A stretch of 64,000 bases of DNA, taken from positions 176,362 through 240,361 of the forward strand of contig CAVOZW010000002.1 of the NCBI GenBank assembly GCA_963701385.1. The letters run 5' to 3'. Shown here piece by piece: positions 8,040 through 17,273 of the stretch (within the stretch, counting starts at the first letter, position 1; every line of letters begins with the position of its first letter). Source of the stretch: B30-G6 sp963701385 (GTDB lineage Bacteria > Desulfobacterota > Desulfobacteria > Desulfobacterales > B30-G6). The position numbers were made by a program, and so were the translations under genes. The notes below the pieces were generated by a model, which was given only the letters and a program-made list of their open reading frames with translations, made no database searches and had not been told where the DNA came from.

Positions 8040-9378
8040 TCTTTGACAGGGGGAGCTCGTTGGCAGCGCAGACAACATGCTTGGCAAGAATACTGGGGTT
8101 AAATGGATTGACCACCGCCGCTTCGGGGCTTCTCTGGATTAAATCCTCCGGATTTCTCATGAAATACTGGTCCAGGGCATCTTCACCGGCAATGAGTATC
8201 ATGGCCGATTCCTGACCACTCCTGCCCACCCTTCCTTCTCTCTGCCACGTGGATACGATGGTGCCGGGATAGCCCACCAGCAGACACAGGTCCAGATCGC
8301 CGATATCGATCCCCAGCTCCAGAGCACTGGTGGAAATGACAGCCAGAAGTTCCCCTCTGCTCAGTTTGGATTCGATCTCGCGTCGTTCTTGGGGCAGAAA
8401 ACCGGCCCGATAAGCACTGATCCGATGGGCATATTCCCCGGCCTGCGTTGCAGCCCAGATAGCGATCAGCTCGGTCATTTTTCGTGACTGGGTGTAGACA
8501 ATCGTTCTCAATTTCCGCCGCAGGGCGGCCTTTAGGAGTGAAATAGCGGTCTGGGCAGGACTGTCGACGGGATCGATAAATAAAATATGTCGTTTCCCTT
8601 TGGGGGATCCGCTCTTGAAAACCGTTCTCACCTCAAGATCCGTGAGCTGCCCTGCCAGTTGCTTTGGATTGGCCACCGTTGCGGAATTGAAGATGAAAAC
8701 AGGTGCCGAACCATAGTGTTTGCAGACACGTCGCAAGCGTTTGAAAACTTGAGACATATGTGATCCCAATAGCCCCCGATAGGTGTGAACCTCATCCACA
8801 ACGATGGTTTCGAGGCCCGAAAAGAATGAAACCCAGCGTGTGTGATGCGGCAGAAAAGACAAATGAAGCATCTCAGGGTTGGTCATGATGACATTGGGTG
8901 GATTCTCGCGGATGCGCTTTCTGTGCCATGCAGACGTGTCCCCATCATAAATGACGGCGGTCGGTCTGCGGCCTTCCAGGGTCGATGTAAATTTATTCAA
9001 ATTGAGGAGCTGGTCCTGGGCAAGCGCTTTTAAGGGAAACAGGTACAAGGCTTTCGAATCCGGTCGCACAAAAAATCTTTCCATGACCATGAGGTTGTAA
9101 ATCAGGGTTTTACCACTGGCGGTCGGCGTCGCCACGACCACATGTTCACCAAGGCGAAGCAGATCGACGGCCCGCGCCTGGTGATCAAAGAGTTGTTGGA
9201 TGTTGGCATCACGGAGCATCTGCTTGATTTTTTCGGGCCACACATCGATCGGTTTTCCCCAACTCGCGGTTTCCGCCGGCATGACTTTATGGAAAACAAC
9301 CTGGCCGCCCAGCCGTTTGGAGGCCTTCAAGGATTGGACATATTCCTGAATATTTTTTGACGTTTCCATATGGGGCAT
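7987..9378 (-). CDS. N-terminal part of frameshifted MrfA/YprA-type DEAD/DEAH helicase
   Basis: Superfamily 2 helicase core related to MrfA/YprA. It shows Walker A (VATPTASGKTLIY), DEVH box (VVDEVHTYRG), SAT motif (FNSATVANP), and motifs V-VI (STSALELGIDIG, QREGRVGRSGQ). The frame ends at a TGA (7987-7989) soon after AANELPLSKNESF, exactly where family members continue; the continuation is intact in the next frame (VVAAVATLETAGELL). Nothing is missing at the joint, so a single inserted base (or two deleted) around 8010-8030 explains it. ATG 9376-9378 (GGTGAAAG upstream) is preferred over a TTG at 9435. Could be a recent pseudogene, a sequencing error, or less likely a recoding site. Confidence 0.82.
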   Translation of the reverse strand: MPHMETSKNIQEYVQSLKASKRLGGQVVFHKVMPAETASWGKPIDVWPEKIKQMLRDANIQQLFDHQARAVDLLRLGEHVVVATPTASGKTLIYNLMVMERFFVRPDSKALYLFPLKALAQDQLLNLNKFTSTLEGRRPTAVIYDGDTSAWHRKRIRENPPNVIMTNPEMLHLSFLPHHTRWVSFFSGLETIVVDEVHTYRGLLGSHMSQVFKRLRRVCKHYGSAPVFIFNSATVANPKQLAGQLTDLEVRTVFKSGSPKGKRHILFIDPVDSPAQTAISLLKAALRRKLRTIVYTQSRKMTELIAIWAATQAGEYAHRISAYRAGFLPQERREIESKLSRGELLAVISTSALELGIDIGDLDLCLLVGYPGTIVSTWQREGRVGRSGQESAMILIAGEDALDQYFMRNPEDLIQRSPEAAVVNPFNPSILAKHVVCAANELPLSKNESFMQAQAGCGCGRDT

Positions 9379-9606
9379 TTCTTTCACCAGGGGTATGGAT
9401 ACCCACAAACGATCAATAATAACTTGATCTTTCAAAAATGTGGGTTATAATAGATGTTTAACTATTACACGATCCCATAGCCATTTCAAGAGGATGTCAC
9501 AAATCTTACAAGACCCGTTGTTACGCCAGCCAGCACGAAGAGCATGTCATCTATTGTTCTATTCGCCCATGTGTCCCCGTGAAGACAAGGTAAGGAACCA
9601 GCCATC

Positions 9607-10827
9607 ATGACAGACCAGGTGTTGATCCTTTTGCTGTTAATCATTCTTTCCGGTTTTTTTTCATCGGCCGAAACAGCGCTTTTTTCCATTAGCAAAACCA
9701 GGGCCATACACCTATCCAAAGATGGCAAAAAAACCTCCCATCTGATCAAGAAATTGAAGGCCGACCCCCATACGCTTCTGACGACCATTTTAATCGGAAA
9801 CAATATGGTCAATGTCGGTGCGGCAGCTCTTGCCACCACCCTTGCCTTAGGGGCATTCCCGAATTTTGCCGTGGGTATCGCCACCGGTGGCATGACGTTC
9901 CTGTTGTTGGTCTTCGGTGAAGTTTTCCCTAAATCCATCGCAACCAGAAACAATCTTCTTGTCGCCAGGATGGCCATCTATCCGATATTCTGGTTGTCGC
10001 TGCTCTTTTTCCCTGTGATCAAGTTTCTAAATTTCATCCCCTGGCTCACCGGCCGTATTAAAAAGCCGAACACCATTACCGAGGAAGAACTGATAACCTT
10101 CGTGGAGGTGGTTGAAGAAGAAGGGGAAATCAAGGAAGAGGAAAAAGAACTGATTCACAACATCTTCGAGTTTGACGATACCAATGCCTCTGAAATCATG
10201 ACCCCCAGAGCCGACATGTACGTCGTGGACGCCGACACGCCGCTGGACATGAAACAGATCCTCGATTCCGGCTTTTCGAGAATTCCAGTGATAGAAGGCT
10301 CCATCGACCAGGTGATCGGTATTTTGAACATCAAGGATCTTTTTATGGACATGGCCAATGGTAAACCACCGGTGGATGTCCGTAAAATCATACGGACACC
10401 GTATTTCATTCCGGAAAACAAAAAATTGGACACCCTGCTCCATCAATTTAAAAAGACAAAAAATCATATGGCTATCGTCGTAGATGAGCATGGGGGTGTG
10501 TCCGGGCTGATTTCTCTGGAAGATGCTCTGGAGGAAATTGTCGGTGAAATCGAAGACGAAACCGATAAGGATGAAAAACATATCGTTCCTCTGAAAAAAG
10601 GCGAATGGGTCATCCTCGGAAAATCAGACATCGATGATGTAAACGAAGCAACCGGAATGAACATCCCGGACACCACCGCCTACGATACCTTCTCCGGCTA
10701 CATACTGGACACCATCGGTAAAATACCCAAGGAAAAAGAACAATTTACCATCGGTGGCTTCACCATTATCGTCGAAAGAAGGGAAGGCAACAGGATCAGC
10801 AGGTATCTCGTACAAAACCACCCCTAA
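9607..10827 (+). CDS. CNNM/HlyC-CorC family membrane protein (DUF21, CBS pair, CorC domain)
   Basis: Membrane protein of the CNNM/CorC family, linked to Mg2+/Co2+ efflux or homeostasis. 406 aa, normal length. The N-terminal DUF21 domain (residues 1-150) has several hydrophobic segments and the family motif SGFFSSAETALFS; then an acidic linker, a CBS pair (MTPRADMYVVDADTPL at about 198-213, and AIVVDEHGGVSGLISLEDAL at about 293-312), and a C-terminal CorC_HlyC domain (GEWVILGKSDIDDVNEATG onward). It stands alone between the divergent helicase and the HD-GYP gene. Confidence 0.93.
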   Translation: MTDQVLILLLLIILSGFFSSAETALFSISKTRAIHLSKDGKKTSHLIKKLKADPHTLLTTILIGNNMVNVGAAALATTLALGAFPNFAVGIATGGMTFLLLVFGEVFPKSIATRNNLLVARMAIYPIFWLSLLFFPVIKFLNFIPWLTGRIKKPNTITEEELITFVEVVEEEGEIKEEEKELIHNIFEFDDTNASEIMTPRADMYVVDADTPLDMKQILDSGFSRIPVIEGSIDQVIGILNIKDLFMDMANGKPPVDVRKIIRTPYFIPENKKLDTLLHQFKKTKNHMAIVVDEHGGVSGLISLEDALEEIVGEIEDETDKDEKHIVPLKKGEWVILGKSDIDDVNEATGMNIPDTTAYDTFSGYILDTIGKIPKEKEQFTIGGFTIIVERREGNRISRYLVQNHP

Positions 10828-10969
10828 TGGAACGCTCTCTTGGCATCTAGAAGGGACCTTTTTTACTTCATACCCATAAAAACCTTTGGCGCCGTTCACC
10901 CCCTCCCTGACGGGCGGGGTCTCCTGGTGCGGTTTTTATAGCTTACGGATATTGATTGAGGGCCACCCT

Positions 10970-12208
10970 ATGCTAAGCGAAAAAGAGAAGCTTGACAAAC
11001 TGACTTACCTCGGGATTGAGCTGAACCAGGTTCGTGACCTTGATATTCTGATGGAACGCGTCTTGGAATGCGCCAGAAGTTTTGTAAACGCAGATGCCGG
11101 CTCTATCTACATCAGGAACACGGATGAGGATACGCTCCAATTCACCTACACCCAGAACGACACCTTGCAGGAACGCCTCCCAAAGGGCGAGAAACTTATT
11201 TACGCCACGTTTAGTCTGCCAATAGACAAAGAAAGCATTTCCGGTTACGTGGCCACCACTGGCCAGCTTCTAAACATCCCCAATGTGTATGCGATCGAAC
11301 CAACGGCGCCCTATCATTTTGGAAAGCAATTTGATGAGGAATCGGGTTATCAAACGAGTTCTGTTATCACCGTTCCTATGGAAACGCGCAGAGGGGAAAT
11401 TCTAGGTATTTTGCAGATTATTAACGCTCAAGATGAAGACAAGAAAATCATACCATTTTCCGCTAGCGACGAAAGACTGATGCGCCATTTTGCCAGTACG
11501 GCTGCTGTGGCCCTTGAGCGCGCTCAGATGACACGATCCATTTTGCTTCGCATGATCCGCATGTCTGAAATGCGCGACCCCAGGGAAACCGGCGCACACG
11601 TCAACCGTGTGGGCGGCTATTCCATCGAAATCTATGAGCAGTGGGCCCAAAAACACCATCTGCCCAAGAAAGAATTTGACCGCAACCGGGACAGCCTTCG
11701 CATGGCCGCCATGCTGCACGATGTGGGGAAAATTGCGATTTCCGATATCATTCTCAAGAAGCCGAGCCGATTCAACGCAGATGAGTTCGAAACCATGAAA
11801 CAGCACACCTTTCTGGGTGCCCGGTTATTTCTCAATGCTCAGTCAGATTTTGATGAGGCTGCTTTTGAGGTTGCCTTGAACCACCATGAACGCTGGGATG
11901 GTCATGGGTACCCGGGCCATATCGATGTGCAGACCGGAGAGACGCTGGCTGGATTTACAAGCCCCGATGGAAAACCATTTGGGAAAAAGGGTGATGAAAT
12001 ACCCATATTCGGCCGAATTGTCGCCTTGGCTGATGTATACGATGCCCTTTCCTCCAAAAGGGTTTACAAGGAAGCCTGGGATGAAAGCGATGTCCTCGCC
12101 ACCATTGAAAAAGAAACCGGAGCCCAGTTCGATCCCGAACTGATCGAAATATTTTTCTCCAGGCTCAACATCCTGAGATCGATTCAAAACCGATACAGAG
12201 ATGATTGA
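10970..12208 (+). CDS. GAF and HD-GYP domain protein (likely cyclic-di-GMP phosphodiesterase)
   Basis: Cytoplasmic signalling protein of 412 aa. Residues 15-175 are a GAF sensor domain (NADAGSIYIRNTDEDTLQFT); residues 190-400 are an HD domain with HDVGKIAIS and the HD-GYP signature HHERWDGHGYPG, then a conserved ALADVYDALSSKRVYK helix. HD-GYP proteins hydrolyse cyclic di-GMP. An in-frame extension to 10886 is possible, but the ATG at 10970 gives the normal start of this architecture (MLSEKEKLDKLTYLG). No signal peptide or membrane helix is seen. Confidence 0.9.
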   Translation: MLSEKEKLDKLTYLGIELNQVRDLDILMERVLECARSFVNADAGSIYIRNTDEDTLQFTYTQNDTLQERLPKGEKLIYATFSLPIDKESISGYVATTGQLLNIPNVYAIEPTAPYHFGKQFDEESGYQTSSVITVPMETRRGEILGILQIINAQDEDKKIIPFSASDERLMRHFASTAAVALERAQMTRSILLRMIRMSEMRDPRETGAHVNRVGGYSIEIYEQWAQKHHLPKKEFDRNRDSLRMAAMLHDVGKIAISDIILKKPSRFNADEFETMKQHTFLGARLFLNAQSDFDEAAFEVALNHHERWDGHGYPGHIDVQTGETLAGFTSPDGKPFGKKGDEIPIFGRIVALADVYDALSSKRVYKEAWDESDVLATIEKETGAQFDPELIEIFFSRLNILRSIQNRYRDD

Positions 12209-12242
12209 TAGTGCAGGCAAATAGGCAGTTAGACTATTAGGC

Positions 12243-12274
12243 GCCTAACAGCCTATCAGCCTAACAGCCTAACA
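12243..12274. repeat. Four tandem 8-bp repeats (GCCTAACA)
   Basis: The unit GCCTAACA occurs four times in a row at 12243-12274 (the second copy has a T in place of A). It lies in the 133-base gap between the convergent HD-GYP and efp genes. Short variable tandem tract; no function visible. Confidence 0.7.
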
Positions 12275-12341
12275 CCCCAATTCCTACAATGCTCCCACTG
12301 TCATGTATGGCTCATAACTAAATTTGAAACGAACACGCTGC

Positions 12342-12905
12342 TTACTGCTTTACCCTCTCCACATATTGTCCTGTCCTGGTATCGATCTTGATGTCCTCCC
12401 CTTCCTCGACAAACGGTGGCACTTGCAGCACATAACCCGTTTCTACTGTGGCCGGTTTTGAATCACCGGAAGCCGTGTCCCCTTTTGCCCAGGGATCGGC
12501 TTGGGTAATGGTCAGTTCGACAAAATTGGGTAATGTCAGATCGATGGGGCGCCTATCATAGAACAGCATGTTTACGGTCGTGTTTTCTTTTAAAAAATTC
12601 TTTAATTCTCCGATCTGTTCCGAATTCATGAACTCCTGTTCGTAGGTAGCTGTATTCATGAAGCAATAGCTATCACCGTCGAAATAAAGATACTCCATTT
12701 CGTGCTCTTCCAGGCCGGCTTCGTTGAATTTTTCATTCGATCGAAAGGTTCTGTCGAACTGTACACCGGTCAACAGGTTTTTCAATTTGCATTTATATAA
12801 CGATTGTCCTTTACCGGGCTTTACAAACTCGAACTGCACAATCACATAGGGCTCCCCGTCTATTTCGAGTTTCAAACCCTTTCTCAGATCACCGCTTTCT
12901 AACAT
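12342..12905 (-). CDS. efp: Elongation factor P
   Basis: Translation factor that relieves ribosome stalling at polyproline stretches. 187 aa from ATG 12903-12905 (AGAGGTG upstream), which matches the usual EF-P length; the frame is open further upstream to 13040 but that part has no family similarity. The KOW-like N-terminal domain carries the loop KPGKGQ, whose lysine (K32) is the position modified in many bacteria; two OB domains follow (FYDRRPIDLTLPNFVELTI, and the C-terminal GEDIKIDTRTGQYVERVKQ). No EpmA/EpmB gene is in the window. Divergent from guaA. Confidence 0.95.
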   Translation of the reverse strand: MLESGDLRKGLKLEIDGEPYVIVQFEFVKPGKGQSLYKCKLKNLLTGVQFDRTFRSNEKFNEAGLEEHEMEYLYFDGDSYCFMNTATYEQEFMNSEQIGELKNFLKENTTVNMLFYDRRPIDLTLPNFVELTITQADPWAKGDTASGDSKPATVETGYVLQVPPFVEEGEDIKIDTRTGQYVERVKQ

Positions 12906-13070
12906 GACACACCTCTCTATCGTTGGAGAAGCAATAGGTTCTTGAGCTAGGCACCGTGAAGTCGCATAAAGGCCTATTGCTGACACCTGACGCTGCGAAA
13001 AATAGTTGACATTTGTTGCCGTCTCTAACATATTCACCATGATTTCGCAAACCTAGAAAAAGGAATACCC

Positions 13071-14600
13071 ATGATACTGATCATTGACTTTGGATCGCAA
13101 TTCAATCAACTGATCGCACGCCGGGTCCGGGAGTGTCATGTGTACTGCCAGATTGAATCACCCCAAATTCCCATCGATGATATTCGATCCATGAAACCCG
13201 AAGGTATCATTTTGTCCGGTGGGCCATCCAGTATTTATGAAGCGAAAAGCCCTCGTGTCGATAGGGGTATTTTCGACTTGAAGGTGCCTGTACTGGGCAT
13301 CTGTTACGGCATGCAGTTCATGGTGGATGTCCTTGGCGGCATCGTAAAAAGCGCCCTGAAACGGGAGTATGGCTTTGCCGAGTTGGCCATCATAAAGCAC
13401 ACGGGACTCTTTAACAATGTTGGCAACATAACCCAGACTTGGATGAGCCACGGGGACTCGATTCAGAAGCTTCCCGAAGGGTTTATCACGACAGCCACCA
13501 CCAGCAACACCCCCATTGCCGCGATTCAGAATGAGCCTAAGCGGTTTTATGGCCTCCAATTTCATCCGGAGGTCGAACATACGCCCAAAGGCAAGCACAT
13601 GATTCGAAGCTTTCTTTTCGATGTCTGTGGTTGCCGGCGGTCATGGACCATGAGGTCATTCGCAAAATCATCGATCAAGAAAATAAGACAGCAGATCGGC
13701 AATCAAAAGGTGATTCTTGGTTTGAGTGGCGGCGTCGATTCCTCGGTTACAGCCCTTTTGCTCCATAAAGCGATCGGCAAGAACCTGACCTGCATTTTTG
13801 TCGATAACGGGCTGTTGCGAAAAAATGAGGCATCACAGCTCAAACAGCGCCTGAAAGAGCATTTAAACATCAATATAAAGTTCGTGGGTGCCAAATCAAA
13901 ATTTCTGAATGCCCTTACCCGAATTTCCGACCCGGAAAAAAAGAGAAAAATAATCGGCCGGGTTTTCATGGAGGTATTCGAGGCCCAGGCCAAAAAAATA
14001 AAAGGGGTTGAATTCCTGGCTCAGGGAACCCTCTATCCCGATGTCATTGAATCTGTTTCCGCCTTTGGTGGCCCCACGTCGATCATCAAATCCCACCACA
14101 ACGTGGGTGGCCTTCCCAAGAAAATGAAGCTCAAGCTCGTGGAACCACTGAAGTTTCTTTTCAAAGACGAGGTCAGGGCCCTGGGTAAGGCCATCGGTCT
14201 CCCTGAAAACCTCACCTGGAGGCAACCGTTCCCGGGGCCGGGTCTTGCCATCCGGATTATCGGTGAGATAACCCAAAAACGGCTTGCCATTCTCAGAGAG
14301 GTAGATGCTGTCTTGCTTGATGAAATACGGGCGGGCGGCTATTATAAAAAATTATGGCAATCCTTTGCCGTGCTGTTACCCTTGAAAAGCGTCGGCATCA
14401 TGGGCGACAGTCGAACATATGAGCACATTGTCGCCATTCGCGCTGTCACCAGCAAAGATGCCATGACTGCGGACTGGGCCAGGTTGCCGCATGCATTTCT
14501 GGGTAAAATTTCGAATCGGATCATCAACGAAGTTCGGGGTGTCAATCGGGTCGTGTATGATATCAGCTCAAAACCGCCCAGCACCATAGAATGGGAATAA
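13071..14600 (+). CDS. guaA: GMP synthase (glutamine-hydrolysing)
   Basis: Converts XMP to GMP using glutamine and ATP; last step of guanine nucleotide synthesis. 509 aa, full length. Class I glutamine amidotransferase domain at residues 1-190 (catalytic Cys78 in GICYGMQF, His/Glu in FHPEVEHT), ATP pyrophosphatase domain with PP-loop LGLSGGVDSSV, and the C-terminal dimerization domain ending RVVYDISSKPPSTIEWE. ATG 13071 with GGAA just upstream. The coiled-coil gene follows after 3 bases, so the two are likely co-transcribed. Confidence 0.97.
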   Translation: MILIIDFGSQFNQLIARRVRECHVYCQIESPQIPIDDIRSMKPEGIILSGGPSSIYEAKSPRVDRGIFDLKVPVLGICYGMQFMVDVLGGIVKSALKREYGFAELAIIKHTGLFNNVGNITQTWMSHGDSIQKLPEGFITTATTSNTPIAAIQNEPKRFYGLQFHPEVEHTPKGKHMIRSFLFDVCGCRRSWTMRSFAKSSIKKIRQQIGNQKVILGLSGGVDSSVTALLLHKAIGKNLTCIFVDNGLLRKNEASQLKQRLKEHLNINIKFVGAKSKFLNALTRISDPEKKRKIIGRVFMEVFEAQAKKIKGVEFLAQGTLYPDVIESVSAFGGPTSIIKSHHNVGGLPKKMKLKLVEPLKFLFKDEVRALGKAIGLPENLTWRQPFPGPGLAIRIIGEITQKRLAILREVDAVLLDEIRAGGYYKKLWQSFAVLLPLKSVGIMGDSRTYEHIVAIRAVTSKDAMTADWARLPHAFLGKISNRIINEVRGVNRVVYDISSKPPSTIEWE

Positions 14601-14603
14601 GCC

Positions 14604-15542
14604 ATGATCGAAGAAAATAACGACACCAGATTTCAATTTCGGGGAAACGAAGATGAACCGGAAGCCATTCACCAGGATGAACTCCGTGAACTCAAAATTG
14701 AAAAGCTCGGCCATCGTGTAACCCTGCTGACCATCCTCATCCCTTGCATGATCGGTGTCATTCTGGTTATCACGTATCTCGACATCAAAGACAGGGTCAC
14801 CCGGACTTACGACACCGGTGCCATTGGTGTGCAGAAACTTTCCAAGGACCTGGCATCGAAATTCTCCTCCCTTTCGCTCGAGCAGGCAAAGATACGAGAA
14901 ATCCAGGCTAAAAAACTTCCCGAGCTAGAAAAATCAGCTGCATTTTTAACATCCAAGCTAACAAATCTTCAGCAGTCAATGACCCAGATCACCGCATCGG
15001 CAATTAATCGAGATGAATTGGCGAGCGTCGTCAAAAACCTGACGGATTCGGTTGCCGATATTCCACAGGTTTTGAAGCCCGATTTTGAGGCACTTGCCGT
15101 GGTGGACGAGCAGATCGTTGAGAATGCCCGCCGCATGTCGAATGATCTCGAAACATTGTCCGACAGCTTGGCTGAAATCAATGCCAGGATCGATACCATT
15201 AAGAAGGAAGTTGAGACCCTCAGCGAAAAAGCCATTGATAAAGACGATCTCGAGCTGGCACTCAAACTCAAGGAGATCGGTTACCGACAATCCCTTTTGG
15301 ATAAAACGGCTTTGTTGGAAAAAGAAATCAAGGCCATTCGGAAAGAAGTCAAAGGCCTGCAGAAAAGCACCAGCGGTTCATCCGGCGTGGCGCCCGCCAC
15401 GCAACCGTCATCGCCGGCTTCACCCAAGCCGGTGTCTGATAGTGGAACGAACAAACCTGCCACCGACAAACCCGATAGCAGCCCGGAATCAAAACCCATA
15501 CCCATAGAACCAGGCGGTATTGTCGAGCAGACCATCGAATAA
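14604..15542 (+). CDS. Single-pass membrane protein with long coiled coil, unknown function
   Basis: 312 aa; I do not recognise a named family. A cytoplasmic, acidic N-terminus (residues 1-33) precedes one hydrophobic helix (about 36-55, VTLLTILIPCMIGVILVITY), then a long charged heptad-like region (about 65-255, rich in K/E/L/D) predicted to form a coiled coil, and a Pro/Ser/Thr-rich tail (about 256-312). The layout resembles cell-envelope or scaffold proteins. It starts 3 bases after guaA and is followed by larB, so it is probably part of the same transcript. Confidence 0.75.
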   Translation: MIEENNDTRFQFRGNEDEPEAIHQDELRELKIEKLGHRVTLLTILIPCMIGVILVITYLDIKDRVTRTYDTGAIGVQKLSKDLASKFSSLSLEQAKIREIQAKKLPELEKSAAFLTSKLTNLQQSMTQITASAINRDELASVVKNLTDSVADIPQVLKPDFEALAVVDEQIVENARRMSNDLETLSDSLAEINARIDTIKKEVETLSEKAIDKDDLELALKLKEIGYRQSLLDKTALLEKEIKAIRKEVKGLQKSTSGSSGVAPATQPSSPASPKPVSDSGTNKPATDKPDSSPESKPIPIEPGGIVEQTIE

Positions 15543-15577
15543 TAAAATCGTTGCACGATTTTATCGAGATATTGATT

Positions 15578-16327
15578 ATGGACCAGGAAAGACTCAATCA
15601 GCTATTGCGCGCCGTTGCGGCGGGGAAGACCACCATCCAAGACGCATCGGATTTGATCAAGAAACTTCCCTACGAAGATATTGAATTCGCCCATATCGAC
15701 CACCATCGGTCCCTTCGCAAGGGCTTTCCGGAGGTTATTTTCGGACAGGGGAAAACAGCCCAACAAATTATCGGCATCATGGAAAAGATGCTGCCCCAGG
15801 AATCCGTTATTCTTGTCACGCGGGTCGACGTGGAAAAGGCAGCCAAAATTACCCCTCGTTTCGCGGATGCGGTGTATGACCCCGAAGCCAGAATGATTCT
15901 GTTGGGCAACAAGAAGCGACCCATAACGGGCAAGGGCGATATTCTGGTCATCTCCGCCGGGACCTCCGACATACCGATTGCCAAGGAAGCCCAGCTGACA
16001 GCTGCGGCCATGGGGAATAGGGTTGAATCGATCTACGATGTGGGCGTGGCCGGCATTCATCGCCTGTTTGCCCACCGGGATCTTATCGAAAAGGCCACGG
16101 TTCTCATTGTCGTTGCGGGCATGGAGGGCGCTCTGCCGAGCGTGGTGGCCGGGATGGTGTGTCGCCCGGTAATCGCCGTGCCCACCAGTATCGGTTATGG
16201 CACGAGCCTCGGAGGTCTGACGGCGCTGTTTGCCATGTTGAACAGCTGCAGTTCCAATGTAGCTGTGGTCAATATCGACAACGGCTTTGGGGCGGGGTAT
16301 ATGGCGGCCATCATCAACCGGCAATAA
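15578..16327 (+). CDS. larB: LarB, pyridinium-3,5-biscarboxylic acid mononucleotide synthase
   Basis: First enzyme for the nickel-pincer nucleotide cofactor of lactate racemase and relatives: it carboxylates nicotinic acid adenine dinucleotide. 249 aa from ATG 15578 (a slightly longer frame starts at 15551). The C-terminal half is a PurE-like domain: ILVISAGTSDIPIAKEA, VAGMEGALPSVVAGM, and PTSIGYGTSLGGLTAL. The N-terminal HHRSLRKGFPEVIFGQGKT segment is typical of LarB. larC and larE are not in the window. Confidence 0.93.
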   Translation: MDQERLNQLLRAVAAGKTTIQDASDLIKKLPYEDIEFAHIDHHRSLRKGFPEVIFGQGKTAQQIIGIMEKMLPQESVILVTRVDVEKAAKITPRFADAVYDPEARMILLGNKKRPITGKGDILVISAGTSDIPIAKEAQLTAAAMGNRVESIYDVGVAGIHRLFAHRDLIEKATVLIVVAGMEGALPSVVAGMVCRPVIAVPTSIGYGTSLGGLTALFAMLNSCSSNVAVVNIDNGFGAGYMAAIINRQ

Positions 16328-16377
16328 AATCACTTAGAAGCCATTTCAAAACTCATCTACATTCCAACTGTGTTCTT

Positions 16378-17109
16378 TCAGGCTGCTGAATATAATCCCC
16401 GCACCAGCGGGTCGTCCAGAATTTTGTCACAGGTCGCGCCGGTTATGGCCGAAACCGGGTTCATGGTCATATTGCCCCAGAGCTTGAACCAGATGTCACG
16501 TTGAATTTGCCTCGATATTTCAATTTCCAGCCCGGCCTCGGTGAGAAGTCTGGCCAGTTCCTGGAGCGGGCCGGTTTGCTTACCGTCCGGTTTGCCGATG
16601 ATCATTTTTTTCCCGAACCCGTGGCGGGCGAAACCGGGTTCGTTCAGGGTGAAACTGCCATGGACAACGCCGCCGACAACCTGACTGGCAGGGATTGCTG
16701 CGGCGATTGAACCAGTCGGATCGACCGATGTTAATCTGAGCCCCGTACAGGACTTGCCGAATCCTTCAAAGAACCACCATGGAACGCCGTTCATTGCCGT
16801 CAAAATGGTAGTCTTCGGCCCAATGAGCCCCGGAATTTCTGAGGCGATGCTGGAAAGGGACTGGGCTTTGACGGCAACAACAACTATATCCTGAATGCCT
16901 AACTCCTTCGGATCGTCACTGACCTTGACCGCTTGCGTCAGCAGTTCGTTTTCCAGTTGCAGGCGCAGACCGTTTTTCTTCAGCGCGTCAAGGGTGGCCC
17001 CGCGCGCCACGGCACTGACTTCACATCCTTGGCGTGCCAGCAAAGCGCCTAAAAAACCGCCAACCGCACCGATAACAAGACCGCCGATATCGAAGACACG
17101 CCGGTGCAT
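16378..17109 (-). pseudogene. Decayed ketopantoate reductase (PanE/ApbA family)
   Basis: The family reduces 2-dehydropantoate with NADPH in pantothenate synthesis, or related 2-oxoacids. The middle is well conserved (CEVSAVARGATLDALKKNGL, LTAMNGVPWWFFEGFG, RDIWFKLWGNMTMNPVSAIT). Two defects are visible. The nucleotide-binding glycine motif, normally like VIGAGAVGGFLG, reads VIGAVGGFLG, two residues short, as if one copy of GGTGCG was lost. The C-terminal helical part ends early at LVRGLYSAA, giving 243 aa against about 300. No continuation is found in other frames downstream. I judge it inactive, though a divergent short enzyme cannot be excluded. Confidence 0.65.
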
Positions 17110-17273
17110 GGGGCCCTCAGGCCGTGGTGCCGGTCGCGATCGTAGAGGATTGAGCCTGTGGTTTTTATCTTGACGAAAAACAGATTCCTGGTAGCATAGA
17201 TGCGTTGTTTCTTGCCATCCAGCTCACGACCATCGTCTTTCTTTATCTAAATCTTACAACAGGGAGGTTCAGC

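Noticed and set aside
12243..12274. CRISPR-like tandem repeats
   Set aside because: The 8-bp units are directly adjacent without spacers; no cas genes in the window.
15602..16333. 243-codon reverse-strand frame opposite larB
   Set aside because: His/Gly-rich shadow without family features; LarB motifs are plain on the + strand.
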